From: Paramacrobiotus metropolitanus
Lineage: Eukaryota; Tardigrada; Eutardigrada; Parachela; Macrobiotidae
NCBI RefSeq assembly: GCF_019649055.1
Contig: NW_026570238.1
Span: 1-64,000 of the forward strand
Reading direction: 5' to 3'
DNA length: 64,000 bases
The notes under the pieces are model-generated. The model ran no database searches. It saw nothing but the letters and a program-made list of their open reading frames with translations, and was not told the origin of the DNA. Positions 1-12,289 of the stretch are shown here, in pieces; position 1 is the first letter of the stretch; each line of letters begins with the position of its first letter. The position numbers and the translations under genes are program-made.

Positions 1-200
1 AGTTGATACTGTTTCCATTATTGATTGCTGTTATTCGTACCTATATTTCTACCATGTTTTACTATAAGCGTATCAGCTTTTTAAAATTGACTATGAATTT
101 TATTAAACTCAAAAGCTTGATATTATGTAATTACTAATCGTTAATGATAACAGCCATTATCACTAATAAAGAATCGTGTTCAGAACACCTGTTCGTTTAG

Positions 201-567
201 GTGGACGAATTTACAGCGGCTTTCCATCAGTTCTTTTAGACGAAGCGTTAGTGGAAGGACCCCAGTATCAAGATCATCATCAGCTGTTTCTAAATAATAT
301 GCAGAACAATCCTCCGATGATGAGTTTGGGTTCGTGTGCTCGGCTCAACCGGCAGACTGTTATAACCGTAAGACAGCATGTACTCGTACCTTCGGAATAA
401 TGAGGTCTTGGCATGGTTATGCAAAAATTGTTTTTGCTTTGCAGCTGCTGGGGCTATATTTAACCTATCTGTTGCTCTCGTACGATCGAAGCGATTCTGG
501 ATGTTCACAAACTTGCAACTCCACAGACAACATAGCGGAAATGTTGCATACCGTGCATTTCAGCTAA
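201..567 (+). pseudogene. 3' end of a gustatory-type chemoreceptor, decayed copy
   Basis: Two exons are visible. Exon A (201-367) follows a TTTAG acceptor and stops before a GTAAG donor. Exon B (445-567) follows TTTGCAG and runs in the same phase to a TAA. Exon B gives a hydrophobic helix, LLGLYLTYLLLSY, as expected for the last membrane segment of an insect-gustatory-like 7TM receptor. Exon A is about 80% alike to the exon at 31930-32097 of the better preserved receptor, including the shared SLGSCARLNRQTVIT. Relative to that copy, exon A has lost one base near 225-235, so its first 10 or so codons are out of frame with the rest. The upstream exons lie outside the window. A sequencing error instead of decay cannot be excluded. 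Confidence 0.6.
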
Positions 568-1504
568 AGTGTCTACTAATACGTCATCCAAAACCCCACT
601 CGTAACGATCGCTTTAAGTTCAACAGCGTGTTTTGAACTGTTTTCGGTGTGGTCCAACAATGAATCTCCCCGTAATACTGGTGTTTCCTCAATTGCTGAC
701 GCAACCTAATTTGCACGGGTGTGCGCACTCTACTGTAGATGTAGCGGAAGCGGACCATTAATTTCTAATTATGGTTCAGTGCCCTTCATCTTACCGAACA
801 GAACGATCTATACACATTACCGAATTATTAAACTATGCTTATGATCCGCGCTGTTATTTTTTTCTCTACTAAACCTTTTTCATGGCTACATTGGTGACCT
901 CACATTTTTTTCAGCTTGCACAGGTAAATTCCTCATTCGTGTGAGAATTAACGTGGTTTTGGTAGTTGCCTTGATGAAGAGTAATTCAAGTATCGTTAAC
1001 ATTGCAATCGTAGTATCTTATATCTGTATACTCAGTAAAACAGTCAGATTGACTAAATTTCGAGTAACAACTCCGCCTTCAAGGTCGAAGTATGATAAAG
1101 GAGCTGGGTGCCAACATGAATAAACAGATATTAGTCTGTTACGCTCAATAATTGTTAAAACTCGAGTGCTGCACCAACTCGAGTTGAAATTCTCCAGCAG
1201 CAGCAGCGTTGCAGTATTAATTTTATTGTTACATATGTAAAATTGGATTGTAGGCAAAACCATAAAAAATGTCCACTGAAGTTTTACAAGAGACGACGGA
1301 CAGATTCCTCGGTAACGTGTATCTTTAGATTCCGTTTGTTGCTTTGCTTGTCCACATTCCGTATAAAGATGTTCAATTGACTGTTGTAGACAGTTTAGCA
1401 GCTATTCTGCTTTGCCGAAAGGAATACGAGGCTCTTCTCTCTGTGAAGTTGCCACTGACTACAGCTGGTTGCAATGCTTTTCTGTCTCATTAGACGAGTA
1501 GGTT
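568..1504. other. no gene seen
   Basis: AT-rich intergenic DNA. The short open frames here have no acceptor/donor support, no recognisable motif and no similarity to neighbouring genes. Confidence 0.5.
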
Positions 1505-2070
1505 ACTCTGCGACGGCGCCCAGATTTTACAGTATTATCCGAAGAAGATCCGGTAAAGACAAGGCGAAAATTATGAGATCGGTTATCTGCTGCATGTCAT
1601 ACACCGTGCAGATCCAGGACATCCCTACAGGGTTCTGCCAAATGCTGAAGAAAGGAGTCGACGGATGCCTATGCCGGCTGTGGTCCAGCACAGCAGAACG
1701 CTAACGGATTGTAAAAAAAGCGTTGGTTTCCGGCTTTAACTGTTGTTTCTATGGATGAATCAATGACGCATCAATGGACTGCGCATGCTCGTCTACGAAA
1801 TAACACGATAAGGGCACCACAAAAGTCTAGTTTCTAAGCTACTGCGTTTAATGGTCAAAGTGTGCGCTCTGTTTACCGCTCCTTCGAGATTGGTCCTGTC
1901 GCATTTGTACAGACTTGCGCAAACGCAGCCGTCGAAGGTAGAAAAACACGGGATACTGGGCGCAGCAAAGCGAAGCTGATTGCTTCGGCACAAGTAGTTC
2001 CACGCTCGGTATGCCGAGTGAAAGTGGCCTGCGACTGCCACACGGAACCATGCACCATACGCGGCCACTA
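1505..2070 (-). pseudogene. decayed orphan rhodopsin-like GPCR
   Basis: On the minus strand this stretch aligns by eye with the intact receptor at 22499-23585. It retains the region after TM6 (around 1515-1640), the intron area (around 1740-1860) and the TM5/intracellular loop 3 area (1860-2000). The matching segments are interrupted by many differences and no frame stays open across them. It is one of at least three broken copies of the same receptor in the window, which points to local duplication followed by loss. The outer boundaries are approximate. Confidence 0.65.
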
Positions 2071-3814
2071 CCAAACGATCGTTTATTATAATGCAATTTT
2101 TTAATAAATGTACAAATCGGAGAAAACAGGGAAGAGGAAAACACATCGAGCAATCAGGTTTATTCCTGATTGCGAGACAACTCCGCGATCTGCGGCAGCA
2201 TTCAAAAAACCACACAACCTGCCCGTGCAGTAGCGAAGAGAGTACGTGTATTTTGACGTTCATTTCAGTATCTTACGAGTTAAAATCAGCTCTCAAGTTC
2301 CTGCCGTATGTCAACGTTCCTGCGGTCACGAATCGAATTAAATTAGAATTTAATATTTATACAGAGTTTAGCCTGCTTATCAAGAAATACCCTGAGCCTT
2401 GTGCACTTACTGCACAGTACAGCAGTGAACCAATACTTATTGTATCCAACTGGCAGACACTGGCTCGTTATACTTTATAAATTAATTATTAGTGAATACT
2501 TGAAAAGGAAGAGTTCAATACATGCTGGTACATAATTGCAGTGCTAAGTGCTCACAGCGAAACAGGAATAAATGGCTGTTCATGACCTGATCATATTCAG
2601 GCATTGGACAGAGCTTAGAATGAAAAACAAGCAATTATGTATTTTTTTAACTTCGGATAAGACACCTGACTTGAATTAGTTATTGTCACAAACGAAGATT
2701 TGCACTAGAAATTGTATCTAACCAGTAAAGGAAAAGCAAAGTGGGTACACGATACATTTTTACAAATTCACAATAACGAAACATATGTGTAATCCGTTAA
2801 TACTCGTACCAGCATACTTAGCCAAAATTGAATTGCGAAATAAAGGTGTTTTGCACTGTCCCTCCGAGATTTGGTTACTACGGTATTGCCCTTTGCAGAT
2901 AGTCAAGTCACACCAAATCCTCGGATAATCCTGCGTTCGACCTCGCCTTCAGATGGAATATTCCTGCGGCAACTTGCACGTACGTAAGCTGTCAAGACTC
3001 GTGAGGGGAGTATCAAATGCATATTATTTTCTACAAGAATTTAAAGGTCACTGACGGAAGACCACATATGCTTTAGCGTGCACAGATAATAATGCTTCAG
3101 CGCCATTATTATCTGTTTGTCCGACTTGCTGTTATGCGCCGGTTTGCATGTTAATGCCGCCATTACATTAAGGTTACCAGTGGGGATTTCCCACTGGAAA
3201 AAGCACGTATATAAAAAATTAATTAACAAAAAAAGGAACAAAAATTGTAAAATAATCATATGATCCTTCCTAAGAACTGGGCATTTGGGGTTTGAACTTC
3301 GTGAGCACTGCCGAATGACTATACATGGCTAAGCCTGGTGATAACTCTCCATCATCTGAATTGCCCACACGGCGAAATGGGGCTCCAGCAGTGAAGACCA
3401 CAGGTGTCGTCACGAGATCCCTCTGTAAACGGCAGTTAGAATTAGGAGCAGGAGAAACAGTGACCGCAAAATCGACGTTCATTATACCGTCTTCTCACAA
3501 ATTAGCAATCTGGCTCACACAAACTACCCCCACATAAAAAAAAAATAAATATCTGACAGAAATCAATAAAAATAAGAAGTATTTCGGCTATCATGGCAAG
3601 TTAGCGTAAAATATTGACTGCGCATAAAAGCCGCTACTGGCGCACACAATTATAGATCACAATATCTGTACAGCTGTTAGCAAGAAATTTAAATTGTTAC
3701 CCGATTTCGTGCGCTAGATGAATAACTGCAGATCACACTGCTGCATATTGTGGACAAAATTAGTACAAGGAGCGATTGCTGTGTCTGACAAATAAATCAT
3801 GCGATAGCCGCTAA
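2071..3814. other. intergenic, no gene seen
   Basis: AT-rich. No exon-like segment with matching splice signals and no repeat array was found. The segment 2340-2460 is related to 21185-21310: both carry a shared 'cagcctgcttatcaagaaa' stretch, so a dispersed repeat is present in both places. Confidence 0.4.
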
Positions 3815-6800
3815 TTACCCGTTAATATAGCCGCTGGCGTCGGGAAAGAAGAGGACCTGCGCCTGCCACGTGACGGTGAATTCGGGACGCTGCGCCACCT
3901 TGTCGACCAGGAGTGTCGTGGCATTGTACATGTAATATGTGTAGGTTAGGTTGCCGTTTCCAGGCAGAACATCCTTACCAGGAACTCCTAACTGGAAGGG
4001 CAACACCTGCGTGAAGCGGGGATCACTGCGTCTGACCGTCTGGTAGTACGTTCCGTTGGGGTACTGGCAAAGGTCACACGCTCACCCTTGGCCGACACGT
4101 TAGCAGGAATGCCTGAAATGCGAATTCAAGGACCTGTTTTCCTTCAGTTTTAGCCTTTTTTCACTGGTAAACCTCTGCAACCTCAATATTAAATGACAAT
4201 TACTCTTGTAAGTAAGTTATTAAATACTAGTATAAGGTCTCATACGCCCTTAGGGCAAGCGGGCGGCGGTCTTTAATTTTAAATGTATAAGGCAGCAAAT
4301 GTGCCAAGCGGCAAGCATTCACTAACATGTAAACACGGAAGCTGCAAATTGGCCTTGGTAGTTAACATTTAGTTTCAAAGGAACTGCCGCGTGCATGTTG
4401 CTAAATCCGTTCAAACTTTCGCTTTTGCGCCATCCCAAAAACTTTTTTACAGTCCTCAGTAACATTTTGTGAACAAATAATTTGCGACACTGAAGTAAAA
4501 GCCATTTGTCGACAGTAACAGTCGACGCAACATCTGGTTGGAGAAGGATGGGCGAGATAAATTTCAATAAGTTTCAAAGCTACCGGGTACAGAAAAAATC
4601 TCATTATGGACCAACTTGCTCAAATCTAATTGCACATAGTATTTGGTCCACAAAGTATGGGTGTATTGTACTCAGTATGTATACCGAACAACGGCTCTAA
4701 TCAGTTTTTCTTAATTTTGAAACAGATTTCAGAAATTATAAAATTTATTTTAAAACTTGGAAAAATTACCGTAACAGTGGTTCCGTCACTTCTGTCTAAC
4801 ATCACTCCAACCGGATGTAAAATTTCTCTACGTTGTTGTAGTTGATCTTTTTTACAGCGAAAAAACCATCAGTGGCAAAAAGCAAAATTACAGCGGAACG
4901 AGCAATTCGATAGTCGTGAATTAAAAACAGGATTACCAAAATTTCTCGGGTTCACTACTCTGTACAACCAGTAACGGTTATCGCGCTGATCGCGAATAGC
5001 GATCCGCCACTAACCGGGTGTTGTCCATTGCGACCGCTCTATACAATAGAAAAAATAATATATCCTACTATTTGGAAGTTGGTAAAATTTAGAGTTTTGT
5101 GATATCGCTTCCTGTAAAATTCGGCGCTGCAAGTTTGGCAGTTTCACTTTACAGAATATTTAATTTACAAAACGCATTTGAGGAGCACGTCGAGGCAGGC
5201 TAATATGGCTTTTAGATGACAAAAACTTGCAGTTACCATTTAAAAGAACTGTCTTGGTGGTTCCAGAATTTACCAAACCAGCATAAAGTCGAAAAATTAG
5301 TATATTCTACTATTTGGAAGTGGGTCAAATTTAAACCAAAACCACCAGCTGAAAAACAGAATTTTAATCCGGTTTTGATTTGAAACTGAATGCATATTTA
5401 ACAAATGGATTAAGAAGTTAATAAAATTTATAAAAAAAGTTTTAAAAGAAAAGAAATTTGACAGATTAGAAAATCATCAGTTAGATAACTGATTTTGAAA
5501 CCAAAACCACGTCTCGAGAATTATACTGAAAAATCTGAAATTAATTTCGAATCGGAAACGTGGGAAATTGATAGATACTAAATCCACAACTTAAAATCCG
5601 GTTTTGATTTAAAATTGAATGCAAATTGATTAAGAAAATTTTTAAAATTTTTAAAAAAATAAATTTCAAAAAATTTGAGAATCTGTGGGTTGTTTTTCAG
5701 TGAGCCATGAATTTGAGAAATGATTCTCGTATTAATTAAAAGGTTGGGAGCACCAGTTTAATATTCACTTTGAAATTCATTAACCATTTTATAATTTGGC
5801 ATTTTTATTAAGAAGAAACAAATAAATAACGGGGATTTCTTATAATTTTATTCATTTCATTTTGCGTTTGGCATGTTTTACCGGAAATGAAATTTGCTGG
5901 AACCTAATTTTGCATCTTCGGGCTTTTAATTCAGTGCTGATCGACCTATTGAAAAAACGATAGGAAAATAAATCTAAAAACAAACTAATACGTTAGTGTT
6001 GTTGCACGACCTTTAACAACGCAGTAAAAGCTTTTGCACCTTACGTATCCGGTTTGTCAAATGTGTAGGTATTCGGTTAATTAAATTAATATGAATGTTT
6101 TACACATTTAAATGGTACAAAAGTACTTAGAAAAATTTAGATATTAAAATTATCAAGAATATCCAGCGATATAAGAAATTTTTAGAAAAAGATTAAGAAA
6201 ACTTAAAAATATAAACATGTAACATCGGTATTTAAAAATCTTCAAAAAAAAATTTAAAACTGTTCAGAAAAAATTCAGAGATATTTAGAAATATTTGGAA
6301 ATATTTAGAAATATTTAGAAATATTTAGAAATATTTAGAAATATTTAGAAATATTTAGCAATATTTAGAAATATTTAGATATATTTAGCAATATTTAGAA
6401 TATTTAGCCATATTTAGAAATATTTAGCAATATTCAGCAATATTTAGCAATATTTAGAAATATTTAGCAATATTTAGCAATATTTAGCAATATTTAGAAA
6501 TATTTAGCAATATTGAGCAATATTTATAAATATTTAGAAATACTTAGAAATATTTAGAAATATTTAGAAATATTTAGAAATATGTAGAAATATGTAGAAA
6601 TATTTAGAAATATTTAGAAAAGATTCACAAATATTTAAAACATTCAGAAATTTTTAAAATTTGAAAAAACAATATTTAGAAATTTTGAGTTTATTTTGTT
6701 CTTCAGATGTGGTTATAGCGGGACTAAGCGGGTACAGATGGACCCACGTTTTCGAAGCATTTCTAAAGTGCATAAATATAAATGATGCATCGGGGATCCG

Positions 6801-7979
6801 AATTCGAGTTTTCCGAAGACTCCGCTTTGACTGAGCACTTGAAAATAGACATTGGAACTTTGGCGCCCCGAGGACGTGGTCCCCGAGTGTCATATTCATA
6901 TTCAATGAAGACTTTTTTGGCGACCTCGGGTACCCAGGTTCGCGATCCCCGAGTACTTAAGTTAGACTCAACAGGTCAAACTGTGCATTTGCAGTACATA
7001 TCGTGGTGGCGACCTCGGGACCCGGGTTCGAGGTCCTCGAGTACTTCGGTTCGACTCAGCAGGTCAAACTGTGCATTTGCAGTACATATCGTGGTGGCGA
7101 CCTCGGGGGACCCGGGTTCGAGGACCCTGAGTACTTCATTTCGTCTCAGTAGGTCAAACTGTGCATTTACAGTACAGATCGTTTTGGCGACCTCGGGGAC
7201 CCGGGTTCGTGGTCCCCGCGTACTTCAGTTCGACTCAGCAGGTCAAACTGTGCATTTGCAGTACATATCGGTGGCGACCTCGGGGACCCAGCTTTGAGGT
7301 CCCCGAGTACTTCAGTTCGACTCAAGACATAAAATGTAGGAATCACCATGAAAATTGGTGGCGACCCAAAGGTCACGCGGCGACCCAAAGGTCACGGGTA
7401 CTCCCCGTCGCATGGAACCCTCAATATGTCTTGATTAGAAACGGGGCTCGCTTCGCTCGCCCGCTTGATTAATATCAAATTCGTAAACTAAATTCTTGAA
7501 ATTGCAATTGGTTTTAAACTCCAGTTGTTGTTACAATAGTTTTTAACACTTTCAGTTAATTAATAATTATTGCTTAATAAGTATTATTATTGATTATTGT
7601 TTAATGCTTATCACGGACGCTTACCTAGTAACTCAGTGATGTTGGGAATGTTGGTCTGCTGGGAATAAGTTTGATCATAAGTGCCCAGGAACGGATCGAG
7701 CGACCATGGCGACTGCGTGGCAGCGTAGTAGTCCGCGGCATTAGACAGGCATGTGGCTGCAAGCAGATCAGCAGTTGCATTTGCGGTTCACGACACAGAT
7801 CAGGTGTAATCAATGTGGGATGACTATACAGTACAGTCTACAGAGTACACTGCCCGTATCTACTTCACCCAAGTGTTTAAATTTCGCCTCGCTTAACAAA
7901 AAAAAGGTTGCCAAAGGAATTACCTATACGCACCAAACACCACTGTCGCCACCAGTAGCACAGTTTTCCTACCGGCCAT
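3815..7979 (-). CDS. secreted protein of unknown function, three exons
   Basis: Exon 1 (7979-7934) begins with ATG and encodes a signal peptide (MAGRKTVLLVATVVF) ending at a GTGCGT donor. Exon 2 (7756-7625) follows TTGCAG in matching phase and ends at a GTAAGC donor. Exon 3 (4112-3815) follows TTTCAG and ends with TAA. The mature protein would be about 140 residues with several N-x-T/S sites (NIT, NVS, NGT, NLT, NAT), so it looks extracellular and glycosylated. Exon 3 is odd. Its first 15 codons continue exon 2 correctly, but the obvious coding frame downstream (from YPNGTYYQTV) is displaced by one base near 4060. Either one base has been gained or lost, making this a recent pseudogene, or the assembly has an error. 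The intron between exons 2 and 3 is 3.5 kb and full of repeats. I do not recognise the family. Confidence 0.55.
5040..5340. repeat. short dispersed repeat pair in intron
   Basis: A motif of about 35 bases ('ctactatttggaagt...tcaaattt' type) occurs near 5063 and again near 5306 in the same orientation. The surroundings are AT-rich and without coding potential. Probably remnants of an old repeat. Confidence 0.4.
6270..6625. repeat. 10-bp tandem repeat, unit AAATATTTAG
   Basis: About 34 tandem copies of a 10-base unit, with two main versions (AAATATTTAG and CAATATTTAG) and a few single-base variants. It lies inside the long intron of the secreted-protein gene. Confidence 0.95.
6905..7345. repeat. 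88-bp minisatellite, about five copies
   Basis: About five tandem copies of a GC-rich unit of about 88 bp. Each contains 'gcgacctcggg', 'gggttcgaggtcc', 'gagtacttc' and 'gtcaaactgtgcatttgcag'. The open frames through it are by-products of a period that is nearly a multiple of three. The inner 'GGTTCGAGGTCC' resembles a tRNA B-box, but no A-box or tRNA fold goes with it. Confidence 0.9.
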
Positions 7980-8532
7980 GGTTCAAACGGAATGCAATCT
8001 TCAAGAAAACAACGGAAGATAAATTGCTTTGGTGGTAATAGCTCAGCTTTTTAATGAGCGGAAATTGCAAAATTAAATAAGCGAGGCACTAGCTGTCGAC
8101 CTCCGTTCGTTGCATGGTTGGTCAAGAAATGACTTCTATATGTAATCTTCGTAATCTTCATTATTGTCTAAATGTGTATTATTAACGGCTGTTACTCTTA
8201 GTCTTTGCAACAATTTACGCCCCAGCCATTTCTCTTAGTCAGAAATAGTGGCAGCGATGACACAACTTCGACCGCTGCACCGGTTAATTTGCCCTTTGAG
8301 CGATTAATTTAGACGTGGCTGAACGTGTGAACAAACGTGTTCGCTGTACGCCCTACCCTAGTGGTTGGCTGTTGTATAGTAATCGCCCATTAGAATGCTA
8401 AAGAGGGCGTATTGTGAATCCAAATGTAAAAGCATAAACAACAAAAGCAATGTACTAATTAATGCCATACCTAAGCACCTGTGTTCGGCGACGAGAGCGA
8501 TGTGGGTATCATGTATATGCATGAAACCTCAG
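7980..8532. other. upstream region, no gene seen
   Basis: Contains the 5' flank of the minus-strand secreted-protein gene. No further exon, RNA or repeat recognised. Confidence 0.4.
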
Positions 8533-8541
8533 GCGAAAAGA

Positions 8542-9992
8542 GGCCAATGTCAAAACGCCGGCAGAATTTCCTGCCGGTAGAATTTTTTGTGGTCAAAACG
8601 CCGTCAGAATTTTTTCAATATTTTCAGCTTCAAGTACAGTCATATTTTAAATACAGTATTATAAAAATATTACCAGGCACACGGTTTATCGACACGTTTT
8701 TGATGTTGTGTGAAGGCCGATAGCTCCGCCTTCATGATTGGCCATTCGCTGTTGTGTTTCGCTGTTTCTGGGGATTTCAATCCCACACATTTCTGTGGTG
8801 TTTTGACGGACCTACAGCACAGCTGCGCTGGCTGTAGGATCCGATCTCATTAGTCTGGTGTTTGCTGCGCCACGGTGCGCGAGTTTGATTTCGGCATTAA
8901 AGCCTCAATCCGGGTTCGCCGCTGTTTCGCCGTCGAAGGTACTTGGGCGCCCATAAGGCCCCACGTTACAGTTGCATTGACAGCTTGCATAGAATGCTCG
9001 GAAGAGAACACAAAGGACAGTGCGAAACAGACAAACAAGGCGTTCAAGAAACCTTTATTTTACAGCATTTTGTTTTGTTTTGTTAGTTTGTTCCGTAGCC
9101 TAAATATGACTGGGAAAGCGCACCGCTTTAAGCTAGTACTACAAGACCGAAGCGAAGCTATTCTTCGGAACAGTAAAGGGGAATATAGGTAAGTTACGAG
9201 GTCATAGGTCATAGCTCGTATATAACCCAACAAGGTCATAGGTTCAGGTTTGCATGCCAAGACTACTTGTACTAAGACATAAGTTTAAGTAGTTGTTCAA
9301 TGTTCACGATGGAACAGTACTTGCCGTACTCACTATTCTGTATAATGTAAGTAATACAACAAACTGAACAAAGTCCTTGAGAACGATATTGGTTACAAGG
9401 ACGTACTTCTGTATTTCCGTAAACATTTGTATACTAACGTTCATTATTCACCATTAGTACAATTGCAAGGTGAACGGAATATTAACGCCGCTTCGCTTCG
9501 GTCGGTTAGGCGATTAGTTTTGGGAACGCAGTGGATACTCCTTTGATTTTTGTACCATGGACGATGGAGCATGTTTGGGTACAGATACAGAGTAGAAGTT
9601 TCTACTGCAACGAATGTACTATGAACATAATGTGTCAACTCTTAACTTCTGCATGGATCGCTTTAAGTTGGTTTTCTACCTGTTTTTGTGACACCTTATT
9701 TGTCTCTTTTGCACTGTCCTTTCTGATCTCCTCCGAGCTTTCTATGCACGCTGTCAGGCATCAATCGTGCCGATGAAGATAGTTGAGTAACTTCATCGGC
9801 ACGATTTTACGTGTAGAGCGCCCAAATCTTTGTTATATGTACATACATCGCGTGGTATGTGTAATCCCGAGGCAGATAATATTTTTTACTAGTTCTTCTT
9901 GAGAACTGAAAAAGCTGTAAAAATTCGGCCGGCGTTTTGACCACACAAAAATTCGGTCGGCAGGAAATTCGGCCGGCGTTTTGACATTGGCC
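8542..9992. mobile_element. non-autonomous Mutator-like TIR element (1451 bp)
   Basis: The ends are inverted repeats of about 100 bp (8542-8640 and 9890-9992) starting GGCCAATGTCAAAACGCCGG. The element is flanked by a perfect 9-bp direct repeat, GCGAAAAGA, at 8533-8541 and 9993-10001. A 9-bp target duplication with long inverted ends is the signature of Mutator-like (MULE) elements. Each terminal repeat holds internal repeats of 'gtcaaaacgccg'. No transposase frame is visible inside, so the element would need help in trans. The intact duplication suggests a fairly recent insertion. Confidence 0.85.
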
Positions 9993-10589
9993 GCGAAAAG
10001 AAGCTCAGGAGTGCACTGCAACTTGTGCGAGAAGAAAATGCCCAAGTTCCCAGAGACGTGTCGAACGCCGAAAAGTCTGTCGTGTGCGTGCCGGCGTACG
10101 TAAGTGCCCTGCAACTGGAGCGTAACAGAAACAGAAAAAAGTACTGGAATGCTATCTGTATATAAATAACAATAAAGCGTTATAACAATAAAACATTTCA
10201 CCTCTAAAAACATGTACATAATATAGAGTAGCTATTTCTCGGAGTGATGTAGCGGCTATACGACCACATGGACACTTCGAACTTTGTAGCGCGTACGAAA
10301 GACAGTGGTAGAAATGGACTATATTATGATAACTGCTAAATCCAAAGCGCGCTGTTGCGCATGTGAGTTATGTATCATTAAAGGGGGTTACGGTAAAAAA
10401 CGTATGCCGACTGGCGACTGGCAAACTGAAATTTCCCAGCGGCGGATAACTTAGTACGCGTCGGATTACAGGCTTTTCCTGTTTGGTTTTAAAAATTTTA
10501 AAAATTTAAAAGTTTTAAAAAATTTCCCTTAAAAAAATAAAATATCCATGATAAGCCGGTTAACTACACAGCAGAGGCATTTTTAAACA

Positions 10590-11740
10590 CGAGTTCCAAT
10601 TGATCAAAGTGTACGCTCTGTTTACCGTTCCTTCGAGAATCGTCCTGCCGCCTTGACGACGTCCAGACCTGCGCAAACGCAGACGTCGAAGGTGAAGAGC
10701 AACTGGATACTGGGCGAGCACAACGCTCATGTGGGCAAAATAGTTCCCAGCTTGTTAAGCCGGCGACAGCGTTAAGTCTATTGTCGTGTATAAGCGTGAG
10801 CTCCATGAACAATCTTTACTCTTCCACGCCTGTAAATGTCAGTCCGTAGGCAACTCTCATCTCAAACTGTAACAGATCAATTATGGTGGAATAGGACGAA
10901 CGACTCAGGAACACGAATCAGGAATCCCTAAGCAGGAACATTCCAATTACAACTTCCGGTCGCAGGTTCTATGAGGATCAGTAAAGAGCTAGGACGATTG
11001 TGTCACAAGCAAACCTGTATTCTATGCAATATTCCGGGATCGATCATGTACATCAGAAGGAACAAGTACTGCTGTCTCTTTATCCAGTTCTCAACATAGT
11101 CCACAACGCAAGGAAATTGCTTATACCAGAACTTATACAGACTTCGCGTTATGACATCATATACACCGCTAATAAAAGAGAACAGCAAATCACAGCATCG
11201 ATTGACTAGATTATCTGTCATGTTGCAGGTAGAAGGCGGACAGTCAGCATCCGTACGTACATCCCGGCGTGTGATCTTACTCCCACACGTCACTATTGAG
11301 CATGCGGCTATCGTTTCCGGTTCTTTATATAGAGAAGCGCATCTGCAGCAACAACCGGCACGAGAAGCAAATGAGCGGCAGTCCAGCAGATGCCGCGCAA
11401 ATGAACGATTACAAAATCTTCCTTATTTACTGTAGTTGGGTAGATAAGTTATTGTTGGCTAAATTTTTCATGAATGCTGTGAAGCTGTGACCCAGGAGAC
11501 GGCACAGTGCCTGCGCTTGACGACTCTGCTTCGCAGATTTATGTCACAAATGGCTTAATAACAGTGGAAAAATCCATGCTGGGAATACAGCGCTCACCTT
11601 GTGAGGGCCACTCAAGCCAGCCACAATGTCATATAAGCGCATGACAGTTGTCAGAGACAGATGAGCGTTGAAGATTCGCGCGAACAGATTAGCGCAGATG
11701 GCTGGTGGGGCTACCGGAAGTAACACGCGCTTCAGTCAGC
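10590..11740 (-). pseudogene. decayed orphan GPCR split by a solo LTR
   Basis: Segments 10590-10781 and 11293-11420 match consecutive parts of the intact receptor at 22847-23111 (intracellular loop 3, TM5, extracellular loop 2 and TM4). Between them sits a 511-bp solo LTR. The left part keeps the basic loop after TM5 and the right part keeps the segment around the 'cagtccagcagatgcc' block. The region near 11693-11730 also matches the conserved block that lies upstream of the intact receptor. The GPCR parts are frame-broken independently of the insertion. Confidence 0.7.
10782..11292 (-). mobile_element. solo LTR of an LTR retroelement
   Basis: A fossil LTR of 511 bp. Read on the minus strand it starts TGACGTGTGGGAG and ends ACACGACA. 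It is flanked by the 4-bp direct repeat CTAT (10778-10781 and 11293-11296), so both edges are exact. It is closely related to the LTR at 48407-48981 and more distantly to those at 32138-32754 and 34955-35569. No internal region remains, as expected after recombination between two LTRs. Confidence 0.9.
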
Positions 11741-12084
11741 CGGTTGGCTGTGTCACAACGGTGTCAAGCCGTCATTAAAAAAATTAAAACAGGTACTGTA
11801 TATCAATTTATTCATATTCATTTGCAGACTGGTATAAGGCAAACGTTGTTACTGATTCCAATTTCACTACATCCTGTAAATGCGTCGTCGGCAGAAGAGA
11901 TCAAGTTAAAAGTTTTCTTCACTCAACAAAAGAGATCAAGTTTTCTTCACTCAACAAAAATGATCAAATGATCAAATGAATACTTACATTCCTGATGCGT
12001 TATACTGTTACAGCCAACGAAAGCTTGAAGCAATTGATTATTATTATTATCGATTATTATTATTGGCACCTGATCATGGCGTTT
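11741..12084. other. intergenic
   Basis: AT-rich, with a short direct repeat 'agatcaagtt' around 11899-11941 and ATT-rich simple sequence near 12037-12063. No gene seen. Confidence 0.4.
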
Positions 12085-12289
12085 AATTTCCCTACGCCGA
12101 CCAAATCGGGGTAGGAACCCTCTTGGTCTGAAGGGTGGCTTGGAGGATGTAAACGTGCTCGGGGCTGCGCCGAAGGGGACCCGTTTGCACGCTTCGGGTT
12201 TCGCTGCTTGCAGCGGCCCGGTCCTCCAAGTATCCTGCTCTTTCATGGACTAACCAGGTCAGTCGCTCTCCTTTAGGCCGTTTTCCACG

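Noticed and set aside
6270-7345. CRISPR-like array
   Set aside because: Units are directly adjacent with no unique spacers, and this is animal nuclear DNA.
6905-7475. Open frames of 171 and 103 codons through the minisatellite
   Set aside because: They only reflect an 88-bp repeat with few stops. No acceptor/donor or protein-like composition supports them.
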